Assembly: GCA_035277485.1 (NCBI GenBank)
Contig: DATEKK010000173.1
Coordinates: forward strand, 1-7,040
Length of the DNA: 7,040 nt
Reading direction: 5' to 3'
Origin: JADGGM01 sp035277485
GTDB taxonomy: Bacteria > Gemmatimonadota > Gemmatimonadetes > Gemmatimonadales > Gemmatimonadaceae
Shown: one piece after another, positions 1 through 6,429 of the stretch
How the letters are laid out: every line of letters starts with the position of its first letter
Numbering within the stretch: position 1 is the stretch's first letter
Made by a program: the position numbers and the translations under genes
The notes under the pieces: generated by a model
Databases searched by the model: none
What the model was told of the DNA's origin: nothing
Seen by the model: only the letters and a program-made list of their open reading frames with translations

Positions 1-2415
1 GCCGGCGGCGTTCGCGATCTCGATGCGCACCGTCGAATCGTGCTTGGAGGCGGAGTCGGCCACACGATAGGTGATCAGCACACCTACCGGAGCGTTAGGC
101 GCGAGAAACTGCCGTAGCCCGGATTCCGGTTGATCGCGCCACTGGTAGTATTCCGTGGCCGGCCGAATGGGGAACAACTGCGTTTTTGGCTTCGCCGCGG
201 CCGCTTGCTCGAGCGACCGGATGTCGTCGAGGATGATCACGCTTCGGCCGTACGTGCCTAAAATGAGATCGTTGGTGCTGTCGTCGACGAGAACGCGGTC
301 GACCATCACGCGTGGCAGCGAGCCGCCGGGGAATTGCCAGTGGCGCCCGCCGTCAAACGTCCAGTAGAGACCGAACTCGGTGCCAGCGAACAGCACGTCG
401 CGATTGCGCGGATCTTCGGTGAGCGTCTTGACCGGCGTGCCAGCCGGCAGATCGCCGGCGATCGAGACCCAGGTCGCGCCGCCATCGGTGGTCTTGAATA
501 CGTACGGCGCGAGATCGTCGTCGTAATGTCCGTCGAATGTCACGTACGCGGTGCGCGCATCGAAGCGCGAGGCGCGCACGGCGCTCACCCATCGCGGCGC
601 GCGCAGATGAAAGCGCGGCGTGATGTCGGTCCAGTGCGCGCCGCCATCCGTGGTCATCTGCACGTTGCCATCGTCGGTGCCGACGTAAATCGTGCCCGCG
701 GCGCGCGGCGATTCGCTGATCGTCGTGATGTTGCCGTAGAGGCCCGTCCCGTCGTCGCGCGACGGCGTGGTGCTGTCGCGCAGCGGGATGCCATCGCCCA
801 GGCTCGCCTTCTTCCAGTCCTTCTGGTTCCGCGTGAGATCGGGGCTCAGCACCTTCCACGTCGTGCCGCGATCCGTCGTGGCGAGGAGCTTGTTGGCTCC
901 GTAGTAGTACGTGTGCGGATCGTTAGGCGAAACGAGGATGGCGGTGTTCCAGTTGAAGCGGTACGGCTCGGCGGTATCCGCCGACACCGGCGTCATGCGC
1001 CGCTCCTCCTTCGTGACGAGATCGACCAGGTATCCGCGCCCGTTCTGCGAATTGGTGTACACGAAGCGTGGGTCCGTCGGGTCGACCGCCACCTGGAACC
1101 CGTCGCCATACTCGAGAAACGTGACATCGACGTCCGTGAGCGCTCCGCGCGAGTGCGTCCCGCTCGGGAACGCGAACGTTCCCAGATCCTGCAGGCCGCC
1201 GTAGATCCAGTACGGATCGCGATGGTCCACGGCGACATCGTACAGCTGCCCGATGGGCAGGTTGTTCACGTAATCCCAGTGCCGCGCGCCGTCGTACGTG
1301 AACCAGACCCCGCCATCGTTGCCGAGCATCATGTGGTCGGGCTCATGCGAATCGATCCAGAGGGCGTGGTTGTCGGGATGGATGCGCACGTTGATCGAAT
1401 CTTCGGTGAACGTCTTGCCGCCGTCGATCGACACGTACAGCGCGGTGAGCGGCACCCATACCTTGTTTGCGTTAGTCGGGTCGACGCGGATCTGGCCGTA
1501 ATAGTTGCCGCGTTCGTCGAGGCGATTCTGGCGCGTCCACGTGGTGCCGCCGTCGGTCGAACGGAACACGCCGCCGTTCCGGTTCTCGATCACGGCGTAC
1601 ACGGTGCGCGGATCGCTCTTCGCGATCGCGACGCCGATGCGCCCGGTGTTGCCCGTTGGCAGTCCGTTAGTCAATCGCGTCCAGGTATCGCCGCCATCGA
1701 GCGAGCGCCAGAGGCCACTCCCCGGACCGCCACCCACGAACCCGAACGCACGGCGCCGGCGCTCGTAGGTCGCGGCGAACAGCGTATGGCCATCGTCCGC
1801 CATCGCGACATCAATGACGCCGGTGTTCGCATCCACGCCCAACACTTTCTTCCACGTGGTGCCACCATCTTTGGTGCGATATAGTCCGCGTTCGTCGTTA
1901 GGCCCAAAGAGGTGGCCGGCCGCGGCGACGAACACGATGTTCGGATCGTGCGGATCGATCACCACGCGGCCGATGCTCTGCGTCTCACGGAGGCCCATGT
2001 ACTGCCACGTCGTGCCGCCGTCGAGCGAACGATACACGCCGTCGCCGAACGTGGATGTCTGGCGATTGTTCGCCTCGCCCGTGCCCACCCACACGATGTT
2101 GCGATCGCTCGGCGCGATGGCAATGTCGCCGATGGAGAGCGCGCTGCCGGACTGGTCGAATACCGGGTCCCAGGTGACGCCGTTGTTGCGGCTGCGAAAG
2201 ACGCCGCCGCTTGCGGTGCCGACGTAGATGATGCGCGGGTCGTCGGCGACGGCCTCGATGTCATCCACACGCCCGCCGAACGATGCCGGTCCGATCGCGC
2301 GCCACGCAGTGTCGGGCCACGCGGCGGCTTGCGCCGCGAGCGAGCCCGAACCCATGCCTAACAAAGCAACGGTGCCGGCGATGATCGCCGGCACCCGGAT
2401 GCGGAACGCCGTCAT
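1..2415 (-). CDS. Secreted BNR/Asp-box repeat beta-propeller protein, VPS10/sortilin-like, C-terminus beyond left edge
   Basis: The frame read from the ATG at 2415 stays open for 805 codons to base 1, so the protein is truncated by the window, not by a stop. Residues 1 to about 30 form a Sec-type signal peptide (basic start, hydrophobic core, Ala-rich cleavage region around LAAQA). The rest is a tandem array of Asp-box (BNR) units of the type S/T-x-D-x-G-x-T-W. Clear copies lie at about residues 75-82, 130-137, 181-188, 238-245, 286-293, 329-336, 513-520, 588-595, 642-649 and 686-693, with a degenerate one at 374-380. Each follows a strand pattern such as DPxxPxxVYVG, as in sortilin/VPS10 and sialidase-like propellers. 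Relatives are often labelled glycosyl hydrolase, but Asp boxes are structural and I see no catalytic signature, so binding, scaffolding or hydrolysis are all possible. After residue 730 the Asp boxes stop and a different, probably beta-sandwich, region begins. The start overlaps the upstream peptidase stop by 4 bases, so translation is probably coupled. Confidence 0.9.
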   Translation of the reverse strand, partial: MTAFRIRVPAIIAGTVALLGMGSGSLAAQAAAWPDTAWRAIGPASFGGRVDDIEAVADDPRIIYVGTASGGVFRSRNNGVTWDPVFDQSGSALSIGDIAIAPSDRNIVWVGTGEANNRQTSTFGDGVYRSLDGGTTWQYMGLRETQSIGRVVIDPHDPNIVFVAAAGHLFGPNDERGLYRTKDGGTTWKKVLGVDANTGVIDVAMADDGHTLFAATYERRRRAFGFVGGGPGSGLWRSLDGGDTWTRLTNGLPTGNTGRIGVAIAKSDPRTVYAVIENRNGGVFRSTDGGTTWTRQNRLDERGNYYGQIRVDPTNANKVWVPLTALYVSIDGGKTFTEDSINVRIHPDNHALWIDSHEPDHMMLGNDGGVWFTYDGARHWDYVNNLPIGQLYDVAVDHRDPYWIYGGLQDLGTFAFPSGTHSRGALTDVDVTFLEYGDGFQVAVDPTDPRFVYTNSQNGRGYLVDLVTKEERRMTPVSADTAEPYRFNWNTAILVSPNDPHTYYYGANKLLATTDRGTTWKVLSPDLTRNQKDWKKASLGDGIPLRDSTTPSRDDGTGLYGNITTISESPRAAGTIYVGTDDGNVQMTTDGGAHWTDITPRFHLRAPRWVSAVRASRFDARTAYVTFDGHYDDDLAPYVFKTTDGGATWVSIAGDLPAGTPVKTLTEDPRNRDVLFAGTEFGLYWTFDGGRHWQFPGGSLPRVMVDRVLVDDSTNDLILGTYGRSVIILDDIRSLEQAAAAKPKTQLFPIRPATEYYQWRDQPESGLRQFLAPNAPVGVLITYRVADSASKHDSTVRIEIANAAG

Positions 2416-4601
2416 TGGTGGAACGTGCCTCCTTTGGGGAGTCCGTCGGTGAGCGGCTCGAGTGGCCGCACCTCGATGGCGCCGGTCGTCGCCGGGTCGC
2501 CATCCGTACCCGGGTTGCCGCCCTTGATGATCGACCGCGGCTTCCCGTTGATCTGCCAACTGTACACGTAGCGGCCCTCGGTGAGCGGCAGGGTGACCAC
2601 CCACTTGTCGCCTTCGCGCGTCGCGGGCACGGAGTCCAGCGTGAAATCGCCGACGATCGCTACTGCTGTGTCGCCGGCGGCTTGCGACACCGGCAGCTCG
2701 AGGCGCACGTGTTGTCCCCAGTGCCGCTGCAACAACAAGTGATGTTTCGGATCGATATGCACGGCGGTCACCGAGTCCGACTTTCCGAGCGCCACGGTAT
2801 CGGCGCGCGTCGTTAGGCGAACCGTACGATGTATCGTGCCACCGTCCGCCAGCGTGAGCGCAACGTCCAACGGCAGATCGAACGGCGGCGTGGCCTGCAC
2901 CTGCGACACGATCAACTGGTGCCCCTGCACTTCCGCCCGCACATCGGGCACGACCTTTTCCGAAAACCACGGCATCGCGAACGACGTGAGATCCCGCTTG
3001 GCGGCGTGCGACATTGCGGCGATCAGCTCCTGGTAGCCGGCGGGTTTGCCGTCGACCTGGCGCTGCACGTACTCGCGAATGCCGCGATCGAACGCGGCCT
3101 CGCCCAGCATCTCGTCGAACATGTGGAAGATCCACGCGCCCTTCGAGTAGTGCACGCTGCCGTTGTCGGGGCTGCCGAGGATGCTGATGCGATCCTCGGA
3201 GCCGAGCATGTAGCCGTTGCGCAGGCGGTTCCAGTAATCCTGCTCGACGGAATCGCCGTACATCGCGCGCAGCATCACCGACTCGGCGAACGTGGCCCAG
3301 CCTTCGCGCAGCATGTTGGCGGCGGGACCAGTGGCGTTCATGGTCCAGGCGTGCGACACTTCGTGCGCGAACACGAACGACGGGCCGCGTGTGCCTAACT
3401 CGACCAGCACGTCGGCCTTGCTGCCCGAGACGACGGCGTCGGTCATGCGCACCATAAATCCGCGCGGACCGAGCCCGCGGTCCTCGACGGCGGCGATGTA
3501 CGGCGGGTTGGGGCCGCCGAAGCGGGCGTTGAGCACGCTGTCGATTGGCCGGAGCTCGGCGGCGAGCGAATCGTGAGAGAAGTGGAACGATGGCGTAGTG
3601 AACGTCACGAATTGGACGCCGCGCACATCGCTGCTCACGGGGCGCCAATCGCGATCATAAATCAGACTGAGCAGCCACGTCGGATATGTGCTCTGACCGA
3701 TGACCGTGCGCACGCCGCCCGCCACGGTGTCGTGCTGCGGCAGCGTGGTCGTCAAGTAATACTCGGCCGGCAGGTGCACGGTCATCGTGGCTGGGCCCAA
3801 GTCGTTCGCGCTGTTGTAGTCGAAGAACGGATGCCAGGCGTCGGTGTTGTGGAAGGCGCCGTACGCCGGCATCGAATCGCCGGCAGCCGCCGCGACCTCG
3901 TGCGAGGGGCGGCTGCTGTCGCGCAGCCAGTACGAGAGCGTCAGTTGGGCATGGTCGCGCTTGGGCGCCGCCATCCAGAGCACGCCGCCGCCTAACGACC
4001 AGGCCACCGAGTCGCCATCCACGCGCAGCCGCGCGATCCGCACGTCGTTGTTGAGCCGCACCGCGAGGCCGTAGTCGCTGCCGACCACGATCGAGATCGT
4101 GTCCTCGACGTGGATGTCGCGACCGGGCGCGAGCTCCACGTGCAGGATCTGACCGTGAATGTGGTTGAGCGAATCAATCGGCAGCTGGCTTGCGATGTGC
4201 CAACCGTCGGCGTACTGCACGGCCTGGTAGAAGCCAGAGAAATGGCGGACGAGGTTCGCTTCGTCGCCACCATTCCCTGCTTTTACCGTCCCCGTGAGCA
4301 GCAGCACGGCGAGTTCCCTACTCTGCCAGACCACGCGCCGCGTGTTCGGCTCACGCGCCATCTTGCGCTGGATGGCCGCGTGCATCACGGCGCGGCTCAG
4401 CGAGTCCGGGTCGACGCTGTCGAAGGCCGCAAGCGACCCGCCGGCGAACGCGTTCAGGAACAACGCGCCGAGTGAATCCGGCGTGGGCGCACTGGCCTTA
4501 CCGACAGCTAACATCGGTGGCGGCTCTACAGTCGCCCGAGCTGCGCACGCACCTAACGCGAGCGCGGCGGCGAGCGCCGCCGTCCATCGCACCGGTCGCA
4601 T
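2412..4601 (-). CDS. M1-like zinc metallopeptidase lipoprotein with glycogen-binding-like C-terminal domain
   Basis: I take the ATG at 4601 (729 residues). A GAGG lies 12 bases upstream, and this start gives a short lipoprotein signal peptide ending in LGAC, with Cys19 as the lipidated residue. An in-frame ATG at 4643 would add 14 residues, overlap the previous gene and have no visible ribosome site. The N-terminal half is beta-rich, as in M1 aminopeptidases. The zinc site is HEVSH at residues 413-417, followed by REGWA with Glu433 as the likely third ligand. A YSKG motif with Tyr485 matches the M1 transition-state tyrosine, followed by the helical part ending near FAMPWFSE (about 541-548). 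Oddly, His417 and Glu433 are separated by 15 residues, not the M1-standard 18, and I find no GAMEN exopeptidase motif, so endopeptidase or altered activity is possible. Residues about 640-715 resemble an AMPK-beta/CBM48 E-set domain (VAIVGDF, then WVVTLPL and GRYVYSWQINGK). It probably acts at the outer membrane or periplasm. Confidence 0.85.
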   Translation of the reverse strand: MRPVRWTAALAAALALGACAARATVEPPPMLAVGKASAPTPDSLGALFLNAFAGGSLAAFDSVDPDSLSRAVMHAAIQRKMAREPNTRRVVWQSRELAVLLLTGTVKAGNGGDEANLVRHFSGFYQAVQYADGWHIASQLPIDSLNHIHGQILHVELAPGRDIHVEDTISIVVGSDYGLAVRLNNDVRIARLRVDGDSVAWSLGGGVLWMAAPKRDHAQLTLSYWLRDSSRPSHEVAAAAGDSMPAYGAFHNTDAWHPFFDYNSANDLGPATMTVHLPAEYYLTTTLPQHDTVAGGVRTVIGQSTYPTWLLSLIYDRDWRPVSSDVRGVQFVTFTTPSFHFSHDSLAAELRPIDSVLNARFGGPNPPYIAAVEDRGLGPRGFMVRMTDAVVSGSKADVLVELGTRGPSFVFAHEVSHAWTMNATGPAANMLREGWATFAESVMLRAMYGDSVEQDYWNRLRNGYMLGSEDRISILGSPDNGSVHYSKGAWIFHMFDEMLGEAAFDRGIREYVQRQVDGKPAGYQELIAAMSHAAKRDLTSFAMPWFSEKVVPDVRAEVQGHQLIVSQVQATPPFDLPLDVALTLADGGTIHRTVRLTTRADTVALGKSDSVTAVHIDPKHHLLLQRHWGQHVRLELPVSQAAGDTAVAIVGDFTLDSVPATREGDKWVVTLPLTEGRYVYSWQINGKPRSIIKGGNPGTDGDPATTGAIEVRPLEPLTDGLPKGGTFHQ
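2428..2435 (-). promoter_or_regulatory. Strong ribosome binding site for the BNR-repeat gene
   Basis: The minus strand reads AAAGGAGG here, a near-perfect Shine-Dalgarno sequence, 12 bases before the ATG at 2415. It lies inside the last codons of the upstream peptidase (the Lys-Gly-Gly near its C-terminus). It supports the start chosen for the BNR gene even though that start sits within the peptidase stop. The combination of an internal strong site and an ATGA overlap allows both re-initiation and independent initiation. Confidence 0.7.
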
Positions 4602-4605
4602 GCGA

Positions 4606-5343
4606 TCAGTGCGCCTCGGGCAGCTGCTGCGTGACGTGGCCATCGGCGTCCAGGAACTGGAGCGACGGCGTGCCTAACGAGTCGACCATGAGCTTGATGC
4701 GCGGGTGCCCCTGGCGGTCGGCGAGCATCACGATCGACTCCTTCGCCGTGCCCTTCCCGATGTACGCGCGAGAGATGCTCCCGAACTCGCCCTTCGCGAT
4801 CATGTTCTTCCGGAAATCCTCGAAGCGCTTCGTCTTCTCGGGGCCGTCGGGCAGTTTCCGGTACACCATGGCGCTCTCCGCGAACGCCTGGATCGGCACG
4901 TTAGGCCGATCCTGAATGTCGAGGCCGGCCTCGCGCTGGCCGTTCTTGTCGTGGTAGGAGAGCGTGACGGTCTCGTCCTGGTTGTACTGGTCGAACGTCA
5001 ATCCCGCACCGGCCACGTAGCCATCGGCCGTTTTCTTCCCGTTGAAGGTCAGGCCGCCGTCCTCGTTGCCTTCATCGTTGAAGAAGATGACACCGGCGCC
5101 GCGGCCGCCGTCGCCCGAGCGCAGCGGATACGATTTGCCGCCGATGACCGGGTCGGGGAGTTTGTCGTGACCGGAGAGGGTCATGCGCAGGCGGCCGTCG
5201 GCTTCGACGATGTTGATCCGTTGGACGTCGATCGTGTCGAACTTCGCGGTGCGCGACTGACGGAACGCCATGACGGACAGCGCGATCGCTAACGTCGTGG
5301 CGCCGTAGGCGTAGCCTTTGAGAAGCCGGTTGTCGCTGGGCAT
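4606..5343 (-). CDS. Conserved-looking membrane-anchored protein of unknown function, 245 residues
   Basis: I choose the ATG at 5343 because AGGAG lies 10 bases upstream. An in-frame ATG at 5415 would add 24 residues without a comparable site and would bury the membrane segment. Residues about 11-27 are hydrophobic after a Lys/Arg-containing start, fitting an N-terminal membrane anchor or uncleaved signal with the rest outside the cytoplasm. The exported part contains recurring short units built on an acidic-x-x-Gly turn followed by a strand: near residues 47-56 (EADGRLRMTL), 89-97 (FNDEGN), 130-137 (HDKNGQ), 208-218 (ADRQGHPRIKL) and 230-236 (LDADGHV). This suggests a repetitive beta structure. 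Its opening and closing phrases resemble hypothetical proteins I associate with Bacteroidetes and Acidobacteria, from memory only. No catalytic residues stand out. It is the first gene of the three-gene operon, ending 4 bases before the peptidase start, so a role as a cell-surface partner is possible but not shown. Confidence 0.8.
   Translation of the reverse strand: MPSDNRLLKGYAYGATTLAIALSVMAFRQSRTAKFDTIDVQRINIVEADGRLRMTLSGHDKLPDPVIGGKSYPLRSGDGGRGAGVIFFNDEGNEDGGLTFNGKKTADGYVAGAGLTFDQYNQDETVTLSYHDKNGQREAGLDIQDRPNVPIQAFAESAMVYRKLPDGPEKTKRFEDFRKNMIAKGEFGSISRAYIGKGTAKESIVMLADRQGHPRIKLMVDSLGTPSLQFLDADGHVTQQLPEAH
4614..4617 (-). promoter_or_regulatory. Ribosome binding site supporting the 4601 start of the peptidase
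   Basis: The minus strand reads GAGG, 12 bases before the ATG at 4601, within the last codons of the upstream gene. No comparable purine run precedes the alternative ATG at 4643. Together with the lipobox this favours the shorter protein. The site is short, so the support is moderate. Confidence 0.4.
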
Positions 5344-5353
5344 GGTGCGAAAA

Positions 5354-5358
5354 CTCCT
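5354..5358 (-). promoter_or_regulatory. Ribosome binding site of the 245-residue protein
   Basis: The minus strand reads AGGAG (CAGGAG in context), 10 bases before the ATG at 5343. It decides the start in favour of 5343 over the longer in-frame reading from 5415. Confidence 0.6.
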
Positions 5359-5438
5359 GGGACTCTGGAACCGGCCGGCGAAGGCGTCGGACGACCGGTG
5401 GACGAGAGGAGCCAACCGCGGGCGGGTTTACCGAATGA

Positions 5439-5469
5439 TCCGGACAAATTACTATTGGTCCGGACAAAT
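5439..5469. promoter_or_regulatory. Paired 11-bp repeats, candidate operator
   Basis: TCCGGACAAAT occurs at 5439-5449 and again at 5459-5469, a start-to-start distance of exactly 20 bp, about two helical turns, so both copies face the same side of the DNA. Each contains the palindrome TCCGGA. The second copy extends to an imperfect dyad TTGGTCCGGACAAA with one mismatched pair. The AT-rich spacer between the copies could be the promoter core. The pair lies about 95 bases upstream of the start of the exported-protein operon. The regulator is unknown and not encoded nearby. Confidence 0.5.
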
Positions 5470-5563
5470 GCTAGGGCCCGGTAGGACCATGCGCTAGACA
5501 GCCGCTCGTACCCTGGGCACACGAACTGGGCGGGAAGATCGCGTTCGAGCGCCGCAGCTGCCG

Positions 5564-5665
5564 ATGGATTTCCCGGCGACGTACGCGGTATTCAAGCGCT
5601 ATCATTTCGACGAGGACGCGAGCCTCCGGTACGCGCTCGACTTGCTACGAGAGGGAAAGTTGTAG
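5564..5665 (+). other. Doubtful 33-residue plus-strand reading frame, possible gene remnant
   Basis: An ATG-to-TAG frame of 33 residues lies in the gap, on the opposite strand to every other gene. The composition is protein-like, with mostly G/C third bases and an amphipathic end of the form SLRYALDLLREGKL. The ATG has no Shine-Dalgarno sequence. The same frame is open upstream without another ATG back to a TAG at 5495-5497. It could be the C-terminal relic of a decayed gene, a small protein, or chance. I do not recognise it. Confidence 0.2.
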
Positions 5666-5678
5666 GCGTGGCGGTTTG

Positions 5679-6125
5679 CTACGAGCTCTTTGATGGAAAG
5701 CTCGGGCTAAACGAGTGACCGACGAATTCGGCGATTCTCCGATGATCTGGATCGCGCGACAGCAGAACGACTCCTCGACGCCGGCAGGACACCGCAATCA
5801 GCACGTCGTTCCAGAAGCTGCGGCGCTCGAGTTCGGAGCTTGGCCCCCACCTTTCCGCCATCTCGCGGATCACGTCGCCGCCAGCGAGGAGATCTCCGGC
5901 GTCAGGAGCGATAACACGGTGCGGCTTGAATCGGTCGATGATGCGCTGGCGAATCGCGGCTGGCTCACGACGCCCATGCGCCCCGAAGAGTAGTTCAGCG
6001 CCGACGAGCGCATGGAAGTCGAGCACGGCAACGAAGTCGCGGACGAACGTCAGGACATCCTCGGCTGCCGGTCGGTCTCGCAGCACATCGATGAAGTGCT
6101 GGGTGTCGAGCACATAGCGCGGCAC
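5679..6125 (-). CDS. vapC: VapC-family PIN-domain toxin RNase
   Basis: This 148-residue protein has the PIN-domain layout of VapC toxins, magnesium-dependent endoribonucleases that cut tRNA, rRNA or mRNA when the antitoxin is lost. The acidic cluster is complete: Asp7 in the opening LDTQHFID strand, Glu44 in GAELLFGA, Asp107 in FWNDVLIA and Asp125 in LLSRDPDHRRIAEF. So it is probably active, and its length is at the usual VapC size. The start is GTG; the codon for residue 1 reads CAC on the plus strand at 6123-6125. Only a weak GGGA precedes it, which fits translation coupled to vapB, whose stop is 20 bases upstream. The target RNA cannot be told from sequence. Confidence 0.88.
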   Translation of the reverse strand: MPRYVLDTQHFIDVLRDRPAAEDVLTFVRDFVAVLDFHALVGAELLFGAHGRREPAAIRQRIIDRFKPHRVIAPDAGDLLAGGDVIREMAERWGPSSELERRSFWNDVLIAVSCRRRGVVLLSRDPDHRRIAEFVGHSFSPSFPSKSS

Positions 6126-6145
6126 GACGCGACGCGTTCCCGCGG

Positions 6146-6418
6146 TCAGCCGGTACCGTTACTATCCGGATGTTCCGGAAACGCACCCCTCAATCGCTCG
6201 AATCCCTCGACGATCGCCGCGTTCTCGGTCATTCGCATGAGTGCGTCGTTGACCGTGTCAGATTGGTTTCGACCCGAGACCGCCATAGCCCGCCGGAGCA
6301 GCTCGATGTCAATGAGAAGTTGTTTCCGTGCGCGCAGGCCGCGACGTTTCGGGCGCCCGGGCTGTCCGCGCGTCTTTCCGCGCAACCCGCTCCTGTGACC
6401 CGCGCCGGCCTTGGTCAT
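6146..6418 (-). CDS. vapB: VapB-like ribbon-helix-helix antitoxin with basic AT-hook-like tail
   Basis: I take the ATG at 6418 (90 residues) because GGGAGGG sits just upstream. The frame is open further upstream, and an ATG at 6430 would place the ribosome site inside the coding region. Residues about 32-39 (KQLLIDIE) fit the DNA-contacting strand of a MetJ/Arc ribbon-helix-helix fold, with helices at about 39-48 and 52-64 separated by GRN. This is the usual VapB form, and the C-terminal part after about residue 65 should wrap the toxin. The first 31 residues are unusual: Gly/Arg/Lys-rich with a GRP core followed by KRRG at 21-27, resembling an AT hook. That could add minor-groove contacts at the AT-rich operator. 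The gene sits 20 bases ahead of vapC, in the usual antitoxin-first order. The family call rests on fold pattern and context. Confidence 0.78.
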   Translation of the reverse strand: MTKAGAGHRSGLRGKTRGQPGRPKRRGLRARKQLLIDIELLRRAMAVSGRNQSDTVNDALMRMTENAAIVEGFERLRGAFPEHPDSNGTG

Positions 6419-6421
6419 GAT

Positions 6422-6428
6422 CCCTCCC
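6422..6428 (-). promoter_or_regulatory. Ribosome binding site of vapB
   Basis: The minus strand reads GGGAGGG, leaving 3 to 4 bases before the ATG at 6418. The spacing is short but the match is strong. It argues against starting at the ATG at 6430, which overlaps this site. Confidence 0.55.
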
Positions 6429-6429
6429 A

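Larger units (their letters stand above)
5344..5678. other. 335-base gap between vapC and the exported-protein operon
   Basis: No convincing gene fills this stretch. It holds the ribosome site of the 245-residue protein, a roughly 95-base leader, the paired TCCGGACAAAT repeats, and a 33-codon plus-strand reading frame at 5564-5665. I found no good -35/-10 pair for the operon; the short AT-rich segment between the two repeats (about 5450-5457) is the likeliest promoter core. I see no hairpin with a T tract that would end vapC transcription, so some read-through from vapBC into the operon is possible. Confidence 0.6.

Noticed and set aside
353..859. 168-codon minus-strand frame within the BNR gene
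   Set aside because: It is an out-of-frame shadow of the BNR coding sequence, rich in Arg and His and without domain features.
334..1884. 516-codon open frame on the plus strand
   Set aside because: It lies antisense to the BNR-repeat gene. Its translation is low-complexity and rich in Arg, Ala, Val and His, as expected from the complement of GC-rich codons, while the minus frame has a signal peptide and ten regular Asp boxes.
1..2415. Assignment of the BNR protein as a sialidase or glycosidase
   Set aside because: Asp boxes are structural and occur in many non-enzymatic propellers. I see no sialidase arginine triad or FRIP-type motif, so no enzymatic activity is claimed.
2829..3995. Long plus-strand open frames of 189 and 140 codons opposite the peptidase
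   Set aside because: Both are antisense to the peptidase, including its zinc-site codons, and have the Arg/His/Val-rich composition of antisense shadows with no ribosome sites.
4602..4643. Longer N-terminus for the peptidase from the ATG at 4643
   Set aside because: It would put 14 residues ahead of an otherwise ideal lipoprotein signal peptide, lacks a ribosome site, and overlaps the upstream gene by 38 bases.
4705..5292. 195-codon plus-strand frame opposite the 245-residue protein
   Set aside because: It is antisense to a gene that has a clear ribosome site, membrane segment and operon position. The plus frame shows no domain pattern.
5344..5415. Longer N-terminus for the 245-residue protein from the ATG at 5415
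   Set aside because: The shorter start at 5343 has AGGAG at good spacing and places the membrane segment at the N-terminus. The extension would encode the leader region.
5715..6398. Plus-strand frames opposite vapB and vapC
   Set aside because: They run antisense to genes with clear PIN and ribbon-helix-helix signatures and show no protein features of their own.
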